The notes under the pieces: generated by a model
The model's input: only the letters and a program-made list of their open reading frames with translations
Told to the model about the DNA's origin: nothing
The model's database searches: none
Made by a program: the position numbers and the translations under genes
Assembly (NCBI GenBank): GCA_026415195.1
Contig: JAOAHO010000027.1
Coordinates: 1-38,686, forward strand
DNA from: Bacteroidia bacterium
GTDB taxonomy: Bacteria > Bacteroidota > Bacteroidia > B-17B0 > Aurantibacillaceae
Direction: 5' to 3'
DNA: 38,686 nucleotides
Part shown: piece by piece, positions 7,859-14,994 of the stretch
Layout of the letters: each line of letters begins with the position of its first letter
How positions within the stretch are numbered: the stretch's first letter is position 1

Positions 7859-9271
7859 ATGAAAATCGAACAAATTTATACCGGTTGCCTTGCACAGGGC
7901 GCTTATTACATCACCTCTGAAGGAGAGGCTGCCATTATTGACCCTCTACGCGAAACAAAACCCTATCTTGACCGACTGCAAAAAGACGGTGTTACCCTCA
8001 AATACATTTTCGAGACGCATTTTCATGCAGATTTTGTGAGCGGGCATTTAGATTTGAGCAGAAAAACACAAGCTCCCATCGTCTATGGTCCCACTGCCAA
8101 ACCGGAATTCGATGCCATCATCGCCGAAGATGGTGAAGTTTTTCACCTGGGTAAAGTGAAAATAAAAGTTATCCATACCCCCGGGCACACCATGGAAAGC
8201 TCATGTTATCTGCTTTTGGACGAAAACGGAAAAGAAGTGGCCTTGTTTAGCGGAGATACCCTTTTCCTTGGTGATGTTGGCCGCCCCGACCTTGCCCAAA
8301 AAGCCACAAATATGACGAAGGAAGAATTGGCCGGAATGCTGTATGACAGTTTGTATAATAAAATTCTTCCGCTTCCCGATGACATTATAGTGTATCCGGG
8401 CCACGGTGCCGGCTCTGCCTGCGGAAAAAACATGATGAAAGAAACTCAAGACACACTGGGCAATCAGAAAAAAATAAATTACGCCCTTAATCAGCCCTCT
8501 AAAGAGGCCTTTATCAAGGCAGTTACCGATGGATTGCTTCCCCCTCCGGGCTACTTTGGTTATAATGTAGTGATGAATAAAAAAGGGTATGAATCCCTGG
8601 ATAAAGTGATGGAAAAAGGCCTCAGAGCACTAAGTCCGAAAGAACTGGAAGATGCTGCTAATGCTTTCGATGCTGTTGTGCTAGATACGCGCGATGCAGC
8701 TGATTATGCCAAAGGCCACATCCCGCGCTCCATCAACATTGGGCTGAAGGGGGATTTTGCACCTTGGGTGGGAGCCATCATTGTGGACGTAAAGCAGCCC
8801 CTGCTTTTGGTAACTTATCCCGGAACTGAAGAAGAGGCGGTTACCCGCTTAAGCCGTGTGGGTTTTGACAATGTCCTGGGATATTTGAAAGGTGGATTTG
8901 AAGCATGGAAAAATGAAGGCAGGGAAATGGATACCGTGCATCGTATTTCTGTTCAAGAATTTGAAAAAGAATTTTCAACCGACAGCATAGTGGTGGATGT
9001 CCGCAAAGAGTCGGAATTTGATGCTGAGCATGTGGTTAATGCCTTAAACAAACCACTGCAATACATCAACGAATGGTTCCAAAGCCTTCCCTCCGACATA
9101 ACTTTCTATCTCCATTGTGCAGGCGGATACCGAAGCATGATTGCTGCCGGCATACTGCAATCGCGCGGCATCAGAAATTTTAAAGAAGTGGAAGGTGGTT
9201 TTAATGCAATAAAGAATACCTCCGTTCCGAAAACGGATTATGTATGCCCAAGCACCTTAGCGAAAAAATAA
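7859..9271 (+). CDS. CstB-like persulfide dioxygenase-rhodanese fusion protein
   Basis: A 470-residue cytosolic protein with three domains. Residues 1-235 are a metallo-beta-lactamase fold of the persulfide dioxygenase (ETHE1/CstB) type: THFHAD at 53-58, TPGH at 107-110, SGDT at 131-134 and YPGHG at 179-183, giving iron ligands His54, His110 and Asp133 by family analogy. Residues 260-355 are a rhodanese-like domain that lacks an active-site Cys (VTYPGTEEE). Residues 360-465 are a rhodanese with Cys420 in CAGGYRS. This order matches Staphylococcus CstB, which oxidises low-molecular-weight persulfide and handles the resulting sulfite or thiosulfate. I start at the ATG at 7859; an upstream in-frame codon overlaps the promoter element. 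It heads a tightly packed operon. Confidence 0.9.
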   Translation: MKIEQIYTGCLAQGAYYITSEGEAAIIDPLRETKPYLDRLQKDGVTLKYIFETHFHADFVSGHLDLSRKTQAPIVYGPTAKPEFDAIIAEDGEVFHLGKVKIKVIHTPGHTMESSCYLLLDENGKEVALFSGDTLFLGDVGRPDLAQKATNMTKEELAGMLYDSLYNKILPLPDDIIVYPGHGAGSACGKNMMKETQDTLGNQKKINYALNQPSKEAFIKAVTDGLLPPPGYFGYNVVMNKKGYESLDKVMEKGLRALSPKELEDAANAFDAVVLDTRDAADYAKGHIPRSINIGLKGDFAPWVGAIIVDVKQPLLLVTYPGTEEEAVTRLSRVGFDNVLGYLKGGFEAWKNEGREMDTVHRISVQEFEKEFSTDSIVVDVRKESEFDAEHVVNALNKPLQYINEWFQSLPSDITFYLHCAGGYRSMIAAGILQSRGIRNFKEVEGGFNAIKNTSVPKTDYVCPSTLAKK

Positions 9272-9288
9272 TCTTTAAAAATAAAAAT

Positions 9289-9609
9289 ATGTTCGGTTTT
9301 TTTAAAAATATAATGGGAAGTTCGGTTAGCGACGAGGCGATTAAGGAGGCCGTAAAAAATGGTGCAGTGCTTTTGGATGTCAGGACCCCTGAGGAGTTCA
9401 AAACAGGGTCGGTTAAAGGCGCCAAAAATATTCCCTTGCAAATCATTCAAAGCAAAATGGCCTCTTTGGATAAAAACGCTACCCTCGTGGTGTTTTGCCG
9501 TAGCGGCAACCGCAGCGGGATGGCCAAAAGCATCCTGGAAGCCAACGGGTTTAAAAACGTGATCAATGCCGGTGGCCTTTCCGATATCAAAAGCATATTG
9601 GAAGGGTAG
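9289..9609 (+). CDS. Single-domain rhodanese
   Basis: A 106-residue rhodanese domain with LLDVRTPEEF at 28-37 and the active-site loop CRSGNRS at 70-76 (Cys70), the loop type seen in sulfane-sulfur carriers of the PspE/GlpE kind. It would carry sulfur as a Cys persulfide between donors and acceptors. The ATG at 9289 is chosen because the upstream in-frame ATG lies inside the preceding gene; the result fits the family length. It is the second gene of the sulfur operon, 17 bases after the CstB-like gene and 9 before the next. The first residues, MFGFFKN, are mildly hydrophobic but not a signal peptide. Confidence 0.9.
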   Translation: MFGFFKNIMGSSVSDEAIKEAVKNGAVLLDVRTPEEFKTGSVKGAKNIPLQIIQSKMASLDKNATLVVFCRSGNRSGMAKSILEANGFKNVINAGGLSDIKSILEG

Positions 9610-9618
9610 GGGAAGGGT

Positions 9619-9876
9619 ATGAACATCAGGCATATTTTGCTTAACGGCCGGAATATTTCAAGGGCAATCCGCTTTGCCCTTGGGATTTTTATTGTTGTGC
9701 AGAGCGTGATATTCCGGGATTATGTGATGGTGATTCCCGGTGTGTTGGTAGCCGTCATGGGGCTTATGAATATCGGGCGCTGTTCGGCCGGTTCATGCCA
9801 TAGTTATAAATATCGTGCTCCAAAGGAAGATTCCGAAATCAGAAAGGAAGGCATCATATATGAAGAAGTTAAATAA
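9619..9876 (+). CDS. Small membrane protein, YgaP-like transmembrane domain (DUF2892-like)
   Basis: An 85-residue protein with two predicted membrane helices (about residues 18-31 and 36-52) ending in GRCSAGSC, a C-x4-C pair at Cys55 and Cys60, and then a charged tail. The hydrophobic part resembles the DUF2892 domain found fused to rhodanese in E. coli YgaP, where it sits in the inner membrane. Here it follows a free-standing rhodanese, so the two may form a split YgaP-like unit. The paired cysteines at the membrane edge could carry a persulfide, but that is inference. Confidence 0.72.
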   Translation: MNIRHILLNGRNISRAIRFALGIFIVVQSVIFRDYVMVIPGVLVAVMGLMNIGRCSAGSCHSYKYRAPKEDSEIRKEGIIYEEVK

Positions 9877-10069
9877 AAGGCATATTTTCAGCTTACTTTT
9901 AACCCTTGCAGGAGCTGCCGCGGGTTATTTTTACTACCGCTCCGCTTCATGCGGTTCCGGCGGTTGCATCATCACCTCACATCCTCTTGTTACTGTTTTG
10001 TATGGCGCCTTGTTGGGTTATTTATTGACGGATTTTATCATTCCAAAAAATAAAACTAAAGCATTATGA
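9860..10069 (+). CDS. DUF6132-like small membrane protein
   Basis: A 69-residue protein with a helix at about residues 8-25, a short loop holding CGSGGC (Cys31 and Cys36, a C-x4-C pair), ITSHP, and a second helix at about 43-60. This is the pattern of DUF6132 family proteins of Bacteroidota, which often sit beside sulfur-transfer genes. The ATG overlaps the end of the upstream gene by 17 bases and its stop overlaps the thioredoxin start, so it is translationally coupled on both sides. No function is established; context suggests membrane-side sulfur or thiol chemistry. Confidence 0.72.
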   Translation: MKKLNKRHIFSLLLTLAGAAAGYFYYRSASCGSGGCIITSHPLVTVLYGALLGYLLTDFIIPKNKTKAL

Positions 10070-10365
10070 ATAAAACATTCAGTGAAATCATCCAATCGGA
10101 CAAGCCCGTGCTGGTGGATTTTTTTGCCGAATGGTGCGGCCCCTGCAAAATGATGGCCCCCATTCTGGAAGACCTCAAAAAGCGAATAGGCGATAAAGCC
10201 ACCATCATCAAAATTGATGTGGATAAAAACCCCCTGGTGGCAAGTTCCTATCACATTCAGGGTGTGCCTACCCTGATGCTGTTCAAACAAGGAAAGGTTT
10301 TGTGGAGGCAATCCGGCGTAATGCCTGCCCATGAGTTGGAAAAAATTATTAACGCTAACCTTTAA
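10066..10365 (+). CDS. trxA: Thioredoxin
   Basis: A 99-residue thioredoxin with the redox motif WCGPC at 23-27 (Cys24, Cys27), a KIDVDKNP strand-loop, the cis-proline segment GVPTLMLF, and a family-typical length. No signal peptide is present, so it works in the cytosol. Within a persulfide operon a thioredoxin would reduce persulfides or disulfides formed on the rhodaneses and the CstB-like protein. The ATG overlaps the stop of the DUF6132-like gene (ATGA), showing tight coupling. It is probably a specialised thioredoxin rather than the housekeeping one, which cannot be shown from this window. Confidence 0.92.
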   Translation: MNKTFSEIIQSDKPVLVDFFAEWCGPCKMMAPILEDLKKRIGDKATIIKIDVDKNPLVASSYHIQGVPTLMLFKQGKVLWRQSGVMPAHELEKIINANL

Positions 10366-10371
10366 CCGGTT

Positions 10372-10917
10372 ATGCATCATCCCTGGCCATGGTACATTGC
10401 CGGCCCCCTGATCGGGCTGATGGTTCCCCTTTTATTGATTCTGGGAAATAAGTCCTTCGGTATCAGTTCTTCATTCCGCCATATTTGCGCTTCCTGCTTT
10501 CCCGGAAAAATTTCTTTTTTTAAATACGACTGGAAAAAAGAATCCTGGAATCTGTATTTTGTTTTGGGAATATTCTTAGGGGGCGTGATCATGGCTTTTA
10601 TTTCTGACGTGCACTATCTACCCATGGTGGATGAAGAATTAAAGGCATCCCTGCAATCGAAGGGGCTGACTTTTGGGGATTCCTGGGCACCTGAAAGTTT
10701 GATTTCACTAAGTGCTCCGCATCTTAGCAGTTGGGTGCTTATGATTGCAGGAGGGTTTTTGGTGGGCTTCGGAACGCGTTATGCCGGCGGATGTACCAGT
10801 GGTCATGCCATCATGGGGCTTTCCTCCCTTCAGTGGCCGTCATTGGTGGCCGTGGTTTGCTTTATGGCCGGAGGATTCTTCGCCACTCATTTTATTCTGC
10901 CTATTTTCTTTAAATAA
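10372..10917 (+). CDS. YeeE/YedE family sulfur transporter, first half
   Basis: A 181-residue membrane protein with about four hydrophobic segments. The signature GFGTRYAGGCTSGHAIMG is at about 132-149 with Cys141; Cys39 and Cys42 lie near the first helices. The YeeE/YedE (PF04143) family includes TsuA, a thiosulfate importer that passes its substrate along conserved cysteines, and other members suggested to move sulfur compounds. In many bacteria, as here, the transporter is split into two adjacent half-size genes. The overlap with the next gene (TAATG) supports a two-subunit permease. The substrate is most likely thiosulfate or another reduced sulfur species. Confidence 0.87.
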   Translation: MHHPWPWYIAGPLIGLMVPLLLILGNKSFGISSSFRHICASCFPGKISFFKYDWKKESWNLYFVLGIFLGGVIMAFISDVHYLPMVDEELKASLQSKGLTFGDSWAPESLISLSAPHLSSWVLMIAGGFLVGFGTRYAGGCTSGHAIMGLSSLQWPSLVAVVCFMAGGFFATHFILPIFFK

Positions 10918-11423
10918 TGCTCCTTATGGAAAAAGAACTGTTGAAAGCATCATCGGATATCCGCAGGCAGGATGCCATGTGCCTGAACGAAAGTGAAATG
11001 GATCATGCATGGTATCATAAGCTGAAATACGTGGCTGCCGGTGTGTTGCTGAGCATTATTTTCATAAAAGCCGAAATACTGAGCTGGTACAGAATTCAGG
11101 AAATGTTCTGCCTGAAATCTTTCCACATGTACGGCATCATCGGAAGTGCGGTGGCCGTGGGCGCGCTTTCCGTGTGGCTGATAAAAAAATTCAACATCAA
11201 AACCCTCTACGGTGAACCCATAAAAATTTCCAAAAAGGAATTTAATTACGGCGTGATGTTCGGCGGATTTTTATTCGGCATCGGTTGGGCACTCACAGGT
11301 TCCTGCCCCGGCCCTATGTATGCTTTGGTGGGCATGGGAAATGGGGGTTATCTCGTGGTGCTGGCCTCTGCCGTTTTGGGCACATGGTGTTACGGAAAAA
11401 TGCGCGATCGCCTTCCGCATTAA
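10917..11423 (+). CDS. YeeE/YedE family sulfur transporter, second half
   Basis: A 168-residue partner of the preceding permease, with hydrophobic helices at about 38-52, 71-88, 112-128 and 135-155. The conserved second-half signature GWALTGSCPGPMYALVG is at about 123-139 with Cys130. The ATG at 10917 shares a base with the upstream stop codon; another ATG three codons later is equally possible. The N-terminal 30 residues are charged and include Cys22. It is the last gene of the sulfur operon; a new promoter element follows within five bases of its stop. Confidence 0.86.
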   Translation: MLLMEKELLKASSDIRRQDAMCLNESEMDHAWYHKLKYVAAGVLLSIIFIKAEILSWYRIQEMFCLKSFHMYGIIGSAVAVGALSVWLIKKFNIKTLYGEPIKISKKEFNYGVMFGGFLFGIGWALTGSCPGPMYALVGMGNGGYLVVLASAVLGTWCYGKMRDRLPH

Positions 11424-11427
11424 GCCC

Positions 11428-11435
11428 TATCTTTG
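11428..11435 (+). promoter_or_regulatory. -7 promoter element for the DUF2490 gene
   Basis: TATCTTTG matches TAnnTTTG and is followed by C, as at several other promoters in the window. It lies between the end of the sulfur operon and the GTG start at 11445, which would leave a leader of only a few bases. Confidence 0.5.
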
Positions 11436-11444
11436 CAAAACGGC

Positions 11445-12083
11445 GTGCACAAAATTTTGTTTTTTATTTTTTCGGCTTCCCTTATTCCCCAACCGGACAT
11501 ACAAAGCTGGAACAGATTGCAATTCAACTTCAGGGCCAAAAACGGTGTGTTATATGTGATTGACCTGAACCACAGGGCCAACCTTGAAGAAAATAAAGCT
11601 TCGGCATTTCTTTATGCAGCCCGCATCAACATCCAACTTCCATTGCATCAAAACCATATCCTTGGGTTTTCCCCTTTGGCCCTTTTCCACGACCTGCGCA
11701 GCCGCACCACGGAAAAGCGTTACACCCTATCCTATCTTCACGAGCATCCCGAAGCGGGCCTGCATTTCCGTGCCGGCATGGAATGGCGCACCTACGACGA
11801 CCCCGCACGCAATGCTTTCAGGTTCAGGGCACGGATGGGCAAGGAATGGAATTTGGGAAAAGATTGGGAACTGAATGCCTATCATGAGCTATTCCTGCAT
11901 GCCTACCATCCGCTGACGGAAAATAAGTTAGACCATCAGCGCACGGGGGCCATATTCAGAAAAAAAATTTTAAAAAATTGTGCATTGGATGCAGGATATG
12001 TTTTCATCAACAGAAAAGGGCTCCGGCAAACATCCGTGGATTATGAGCACCTGCTATGGCTGGCACTTATTGTGGAATTATGA
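11445..12083 (+). CDS. DUF2490-like outer membrane beta-barrel protein
   Basis: A protein of about 212 residues with a short N-terminal hydrophobic stretch usable as a signal peptide and alternating beta-strand sequence. The pattern (W...L.F.F.A...V..., RTYDDPARNAFRFRAR, NAYHELFLHAY, GYVFINRKG...) resembles DUF2490 proteins, predicted outer-membrane barrels of unknown function. No ATG is available: the GTG at 11445 is preferred over the TTG at 11433, which falls inside the promoter element. It lies 21 bases after the sulfur operon and could be read from it or from its own promoter. Its end coincides with the start of a broken sorting-domain remnant, so the C-terminus may have been affected by that rearrangement. 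Confidence 0.68.
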   Translation: MHKILFFIFSASLIPQPDIQSWNRLQFNFRAKNGVLYVIDLNHRANLEENKASAFLYAARINIQLPLHQNHILGFSPLALFHDLRSRTTEKRYTLSYLHEHPEAGLHFRAGMEWRTYDDPARNAFRFRARMGKEWNLGKDWELNAYHELFLHAYHPLTENKLDHQRTGAIFRKKILKNCALDAGYVFINRKGLRQTSVDYEHLLWLALIVEL

Positions 12084-12239
12084 CTTTATTTAACCCATTG
12101 GGCCAAAGGTATATGTTAAAACCCTTGGCAAGGGGAAGCGGCCGACATTTCGATGCTGGCTGAAGGAACCTATCAATGTGTGCTGAAAAACGAAAGCGGA
12201 AAAAAACTGAAAACCGAAAAGCTTATTTTAATGAGATAA
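12080..12239 (+). pseudogene. Remnant of a T9SS type A C-terminal sorting domain, frameshifted
   Basis: Two short frames together read as the end of a type A sorting domain. In the first, 12080-12163, TLFNPLGQRYMLKPL corresponds to the usual V.lfN.lGq segment. In a frame shifted by one, ending at the stop 12237-12239, ADISMLAEGTYQCVLKN and then GKKLKTEKLILMR correspond to the usual vdvs.La.G.Y.v.v and K.v..r ending. No start, signal peptide or passenger domain is attached, and the preceding gene ends exactly where the remnant begins. It looks like the 3' stub of a lost secreted-protein gene. Confidence 0.72.
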
Positions 12240-12243
12240 TGCT

Positions 12244-12251
12244 TAAATTTG
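12244..12251 (+). promoter_or_regulatory. Possible -7 promoter element before the type B sorting-domain gene
   Basis: TAAATTTG fits TAnnTTTG but ends only three bases before the ATG at 12255. If it is active, the transcript would be leaderless or nearly so. It may be chance in AT-rich sequence. Confidence 0.35.
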
Positions 12252-12254
12252 TGT

Positions 12255-13718
12255 ATGTTGTGGCTTAAAGCACTGAAGGCAAGGACTTGCATCCTTGCCT
12301 TTTTGTTTTTGAATTTATTTTACGCCCAGGAAAATTTGGTTCAAAACCCTTCTTTTGAGGAAAATATAAAGTGTTCAGATTTGCAATCTAACATTAATGA
12401 TTGTAAATATTGGTATCAAACTATAAAACCCGGAACCCCGGATTATTTTAATCCATGTAATAATCCTATTACCTCTTCTCCAACAAATAGCTTTGGTTAT
12501 CAATCAGCTAAATCAGGAAGTTGTTATGCGGGATTTGCGATTTTCAGGTTTTATTTATCTAATTTCAGAGAATATTTAAGTGTAGGGTTGAAGAAAAATC
12601 TAATGAAAGATAGATATTATGAATTAACGTTTTATGTCTCTTTAGCAGAATTAAGCAAATTTGCGGCTAAGGAAATTGGGGCATATTTTTCGGAAGACAG
12701 TTTGAAGGAAACCTATCCATTATGGCCACCTTATGTTTTGAATTATACTCCCCAGGTTGTTTGTGATACGCTTATTGAAGATACCTTGAATTGGGTTAAA
12801 ATACAGAAATGTTTTAAAGCACAGGGTAATGAGAAATTTTTAACCATTGCTTCTTTTGTTGATGACAACCATTTAACAAAAAAACAAATAAAACCTTGTT
12901 CATTACCTGAATGTGCAGCATACTATTTCATAGACGACGTTTCGGTAGTAGAAATAAGCCCGGCGCGGGCGGCCATGCAAGACACCATAGAATTATGCCC
13001 GGGCCAAAGTTTCACCCTGGGTACGGAAAGCGTATCCGAAGCCGCTTATGAGTGGTATTCCAATGTTCCCCTCAGTTGCACGCAGTGCCCCTATCCGGTG
13101 GTTTCGGCATCCAATGCCACGGTGGTGTTGGTTAAAAAGCAATGCCAGGCCACCCTTTACGATACGGTTTATCTGAAATTGCACGTTAACGGCCCCCCTG
13201 CCTATGCCGGCCCCGATGCCTTGCTGTGCCGCGGGCAAAGCGTTACCTTGGGAGGTGGAAATGCCCATGCCCTTCGCACCTACACCTGGCAGCCGCCTCA
13301 GGGCCTGAGCTGCACCCATTGCCCCATGCCCGTGGCTTCTCCTGATGCCCCCACTTCCTATACCCTCACCCTTACGGAATGCGGAACCCAAAGTACGGAT
13401 GAAGTGAAGGTGGAAGTGCAGCCCTGCGAAATGCTGCTGCCGCAGGCAATCACCCTGAACCGTGACGGCAAAAACGACCTGCTGGAAGTGAAGATTCCCT
13501 TTGCCCAACAGGCCACGCTGCAGGTGTTCAACCGCTGGGGCAATGAAGTGTATTCCGCATCGGAAGCCGCCCCCGAGGGTCTGCAAATCGTGCTCCGTTG
13601 GGACGGCACGCACCAAGGCCAACCCCTGCCCGCCGGAGTGTATTTCTACTTAGTGCGCGGCACCGACCTGAACGGAAAACCCTTTGAATATAAGCAGTTC
13701 GTACATTTGATGCGTTAA
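12255..13718 (+). CDS. Secreted protein with T9SS type B (gliding-motility-associated) sorting domain
   Basis: A protein of about 487 residues. Residues 1-25 form a signal peptide (cleavage likely after FYAQ). Residues 26-235 begin ENLVQNPSFEEN and look like a jelly-roll domain of surface proteins. Residues about 240-390 contain two repeats spaced about 77 residues apart, each with C-x2-C followed by P-x-P-V-x-S (SCTQCPYPVVS and SCTHCPMPVAS). Residues about 395-487 are a type B sorting domain: AITLNRDGKNDLLEV, VFNRWGNEVYSA, LRWDGTHQGQPLPAGVYFYLV. The protein should be exported by Sec and then carried across the outer membrane by type IX secretion. Base composition changes sharply at about 12955: the 5' part is AT-rich and the 3' part GC-rich, suggesting a chimeric gene. 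Confidence 0.85.
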   Translation: MLWLKALKARTCILAFLFLNLFYAQENLVQNPSFEENIKCSDLQSNINDCKYWYQTIKPGTPDYFNPCNNPITSSPTNSFGYQSAKSGSCYAGFAIFRFYLSNFREYLSVGLKKNLMKDRYYELTFYVSLAELSKFAAKEIGAYFSEDSLKETYPLWPPYVLNYTPQVVCDTLIEDTLNWVKIQKCFKAQGNEKFLTIASFVDDNHLTKKQIKPCSLPECAAYYFIDDVSVVEISPARAAMQDTIELCPGQSFTLGTESVSEAAYEWYSNVPLSCTQCPYPVVSASNATVVLVKKQCQATLYDTVYLKLHVNGPPAYAGPDALLCRGQSVTLGGGNAHALRTYTWQPPQGLSCTHCPMPVASPDAPTSYTLTLTECGTQSTDEVKVEVQPCEMLLPQAITLNRDGKNDLLEVKIPFAQQATLQVFNRWGNEVYSASEAAPEGLQIVLRWDGTHQGQPLPAGVYFYLVRGTDLNGKPFEYKQFVHLMR

Positions 13719-13803
13719 CCCCCTGATTAAAAATCCGGTGGCAGAGTAGGGCACAGCCCGAATTGAAGAAGCAGATTAAAGAAATTAAAGCAATAATAAA
13801 ATG

Positions 13804-14994
13804 TCACTCATCCTTATAGAACACCAATGCCTGCATGGGGCTGATTTTGATGTCTTTGTAATAGAAATTCAGGATGGCATCATAGGTATATCCCAATTTG
13901 GCCATTCTCATGGCGCCTTCCTGGCACAGCCCCACTCCGTGCCCGAAGCCCCTGCCAAGGAACAATACCGAGTCGGCGCCGGAGGGTTGGATGGAAAAGA
14001 AAGAGGAACGAAGTTTTAGGTCTTCCCGCACTATCTTCAATAAAATTTTTTTCTGTTTGATTTCCATACAGCATTTTCTTTGCCCTTGCATAAAATGGGT
14101 GGCTTGCCGTATGGCTTCGGTGTCCGACACATCCACCTCGTGTTTGATACGCAAGTAATCCAGCCAGTCGGAAAGCAGCATTTTCCGGCTCCAATGAAAG
14201 TTTGGCATATGTAAGCTGAAGCTGTCCTGAACGGAACGCAGATAGGGAATGTGTTTGCCCCACACGTCCTCGCTGTTGGCGGTTTGCCCGCCGCTGTTGC
14301 TGTGAAAGGTGGCCACGATGGGGTTCAGTTGCTGGTCCACCACTATCAGCCCGCGGGTTTGGGCCACGGCCGTGAATATGCTGTAATCCCTGGGTTTTCC
14401 GTAGTAGGCCTGGCAGTGCACCTGGTCGCACACATGAAAGCCCTCCTGGATGTGCTTGTTGATTTGGGAAAGGGCAAAGGTGCGGGCCAGTATGGATTGG
14501 GCTTTATAAAATTCAATGTGCGAACGCCTTCCGGCTTCTGCTTCCGTTACACCTGCAATATATTTGTCCATCTCCACTTCGTTCACCAAAAGCATCTTAC
14601 CGTCGGATCCGATGCCTGCCAACAGGTTGTGAAAATAAATCCGGGGTTTGCGGGATGGATTCAGCAAGGTAATTTTCAATTCCGACTCGGGACCCGATAC
14701 AAAATGCACCGACTGGAATTCTCCCAGGAATTCATTTCCCGCCACCAACGATAGCGCCTTGCCTTTCAACAGAATTTTATATTGCCCCTTTCTGTCGTTT
14801 TCCAAAAGCCGCCTTCCGTCGGCAAGGATATGATAGGCCCCCGTATGAATTTGTACCTGAACTTCGGTTACTTCCAGGTTCCTGAACAACCCCACAAATA
14901 CATTTTCAGTGGGAATAAAGACGCTTGCTGAACCCAATGCCCACAACAGCACAACCAAATTTGAATATGCAAACAAGGGAAATTTTTTTTTCAT
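13804..14994 (-). CDS. SpoIID/LytB domain protein
   Basis: A 396-residue protein with an N-terminal hydrophobic segment (about residues 8-28, signal or anchor). The SpoIID/LytB domain spans about 130-390, with the conserved EVEMDKYIAGVTEAEAG, KAQSILARTFAL, FHSNSGGQT and the C-terminal GRGFGHGVGLCQEGAMRMA. In Bacillus SpoIID is a lytic transglycosylase acting on denuded peptidoglycan during engulfment. In non-sporulating Gram-negatives the domain is presumed to modify or bind cell wall. It is the last gene of a coupled run with surE, a small membrane protein and lpxB; its ATG overlaps the stop of lpxB. Confidence 0.9.
   Translation of the reverse strand: MKKKFPLFAYSNLVVLLWALGSASVFIPTENVFVGLFRNLEVTEVQVQIHTGAYHILADGRRLLENDRKGQYKILLKGKALSLVAGNEFLGEFQSVHFVSGPESELKITLLNPSRKPRIYFHNLLAGIGSDGKMLLVNEVEMDKYIAGVTEAEAGRRSHIEFYKAQSILARTFALSQINKHIQEGFHVCDQVHCQAYYGKPRDYSIFTAVAQTRGLIVVDQQLNPIVATFHSNSGGQTANSEDVWGKHIPYLRSVQDSFSLHMPNFHWSRKMLLSDWLDYLRIKHEVDVSDTEAIRQATHFMQGQRKCCMEIKQKKILLKIVREDLKLRSSFFSIQPSGADSVLFLGRGFGHGVGLCQEGAMRMAKLGYTYDAILNFYYKDIKISPMQALVFYKDE

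Noticed and set aside
12993-13622. 209-codon open frame antisense to the type B sorting-domain gene
   Set aside because: It falls in the GC-rich half, where stop codons are rare by chance; the sense frame carries a clear sorting domain.
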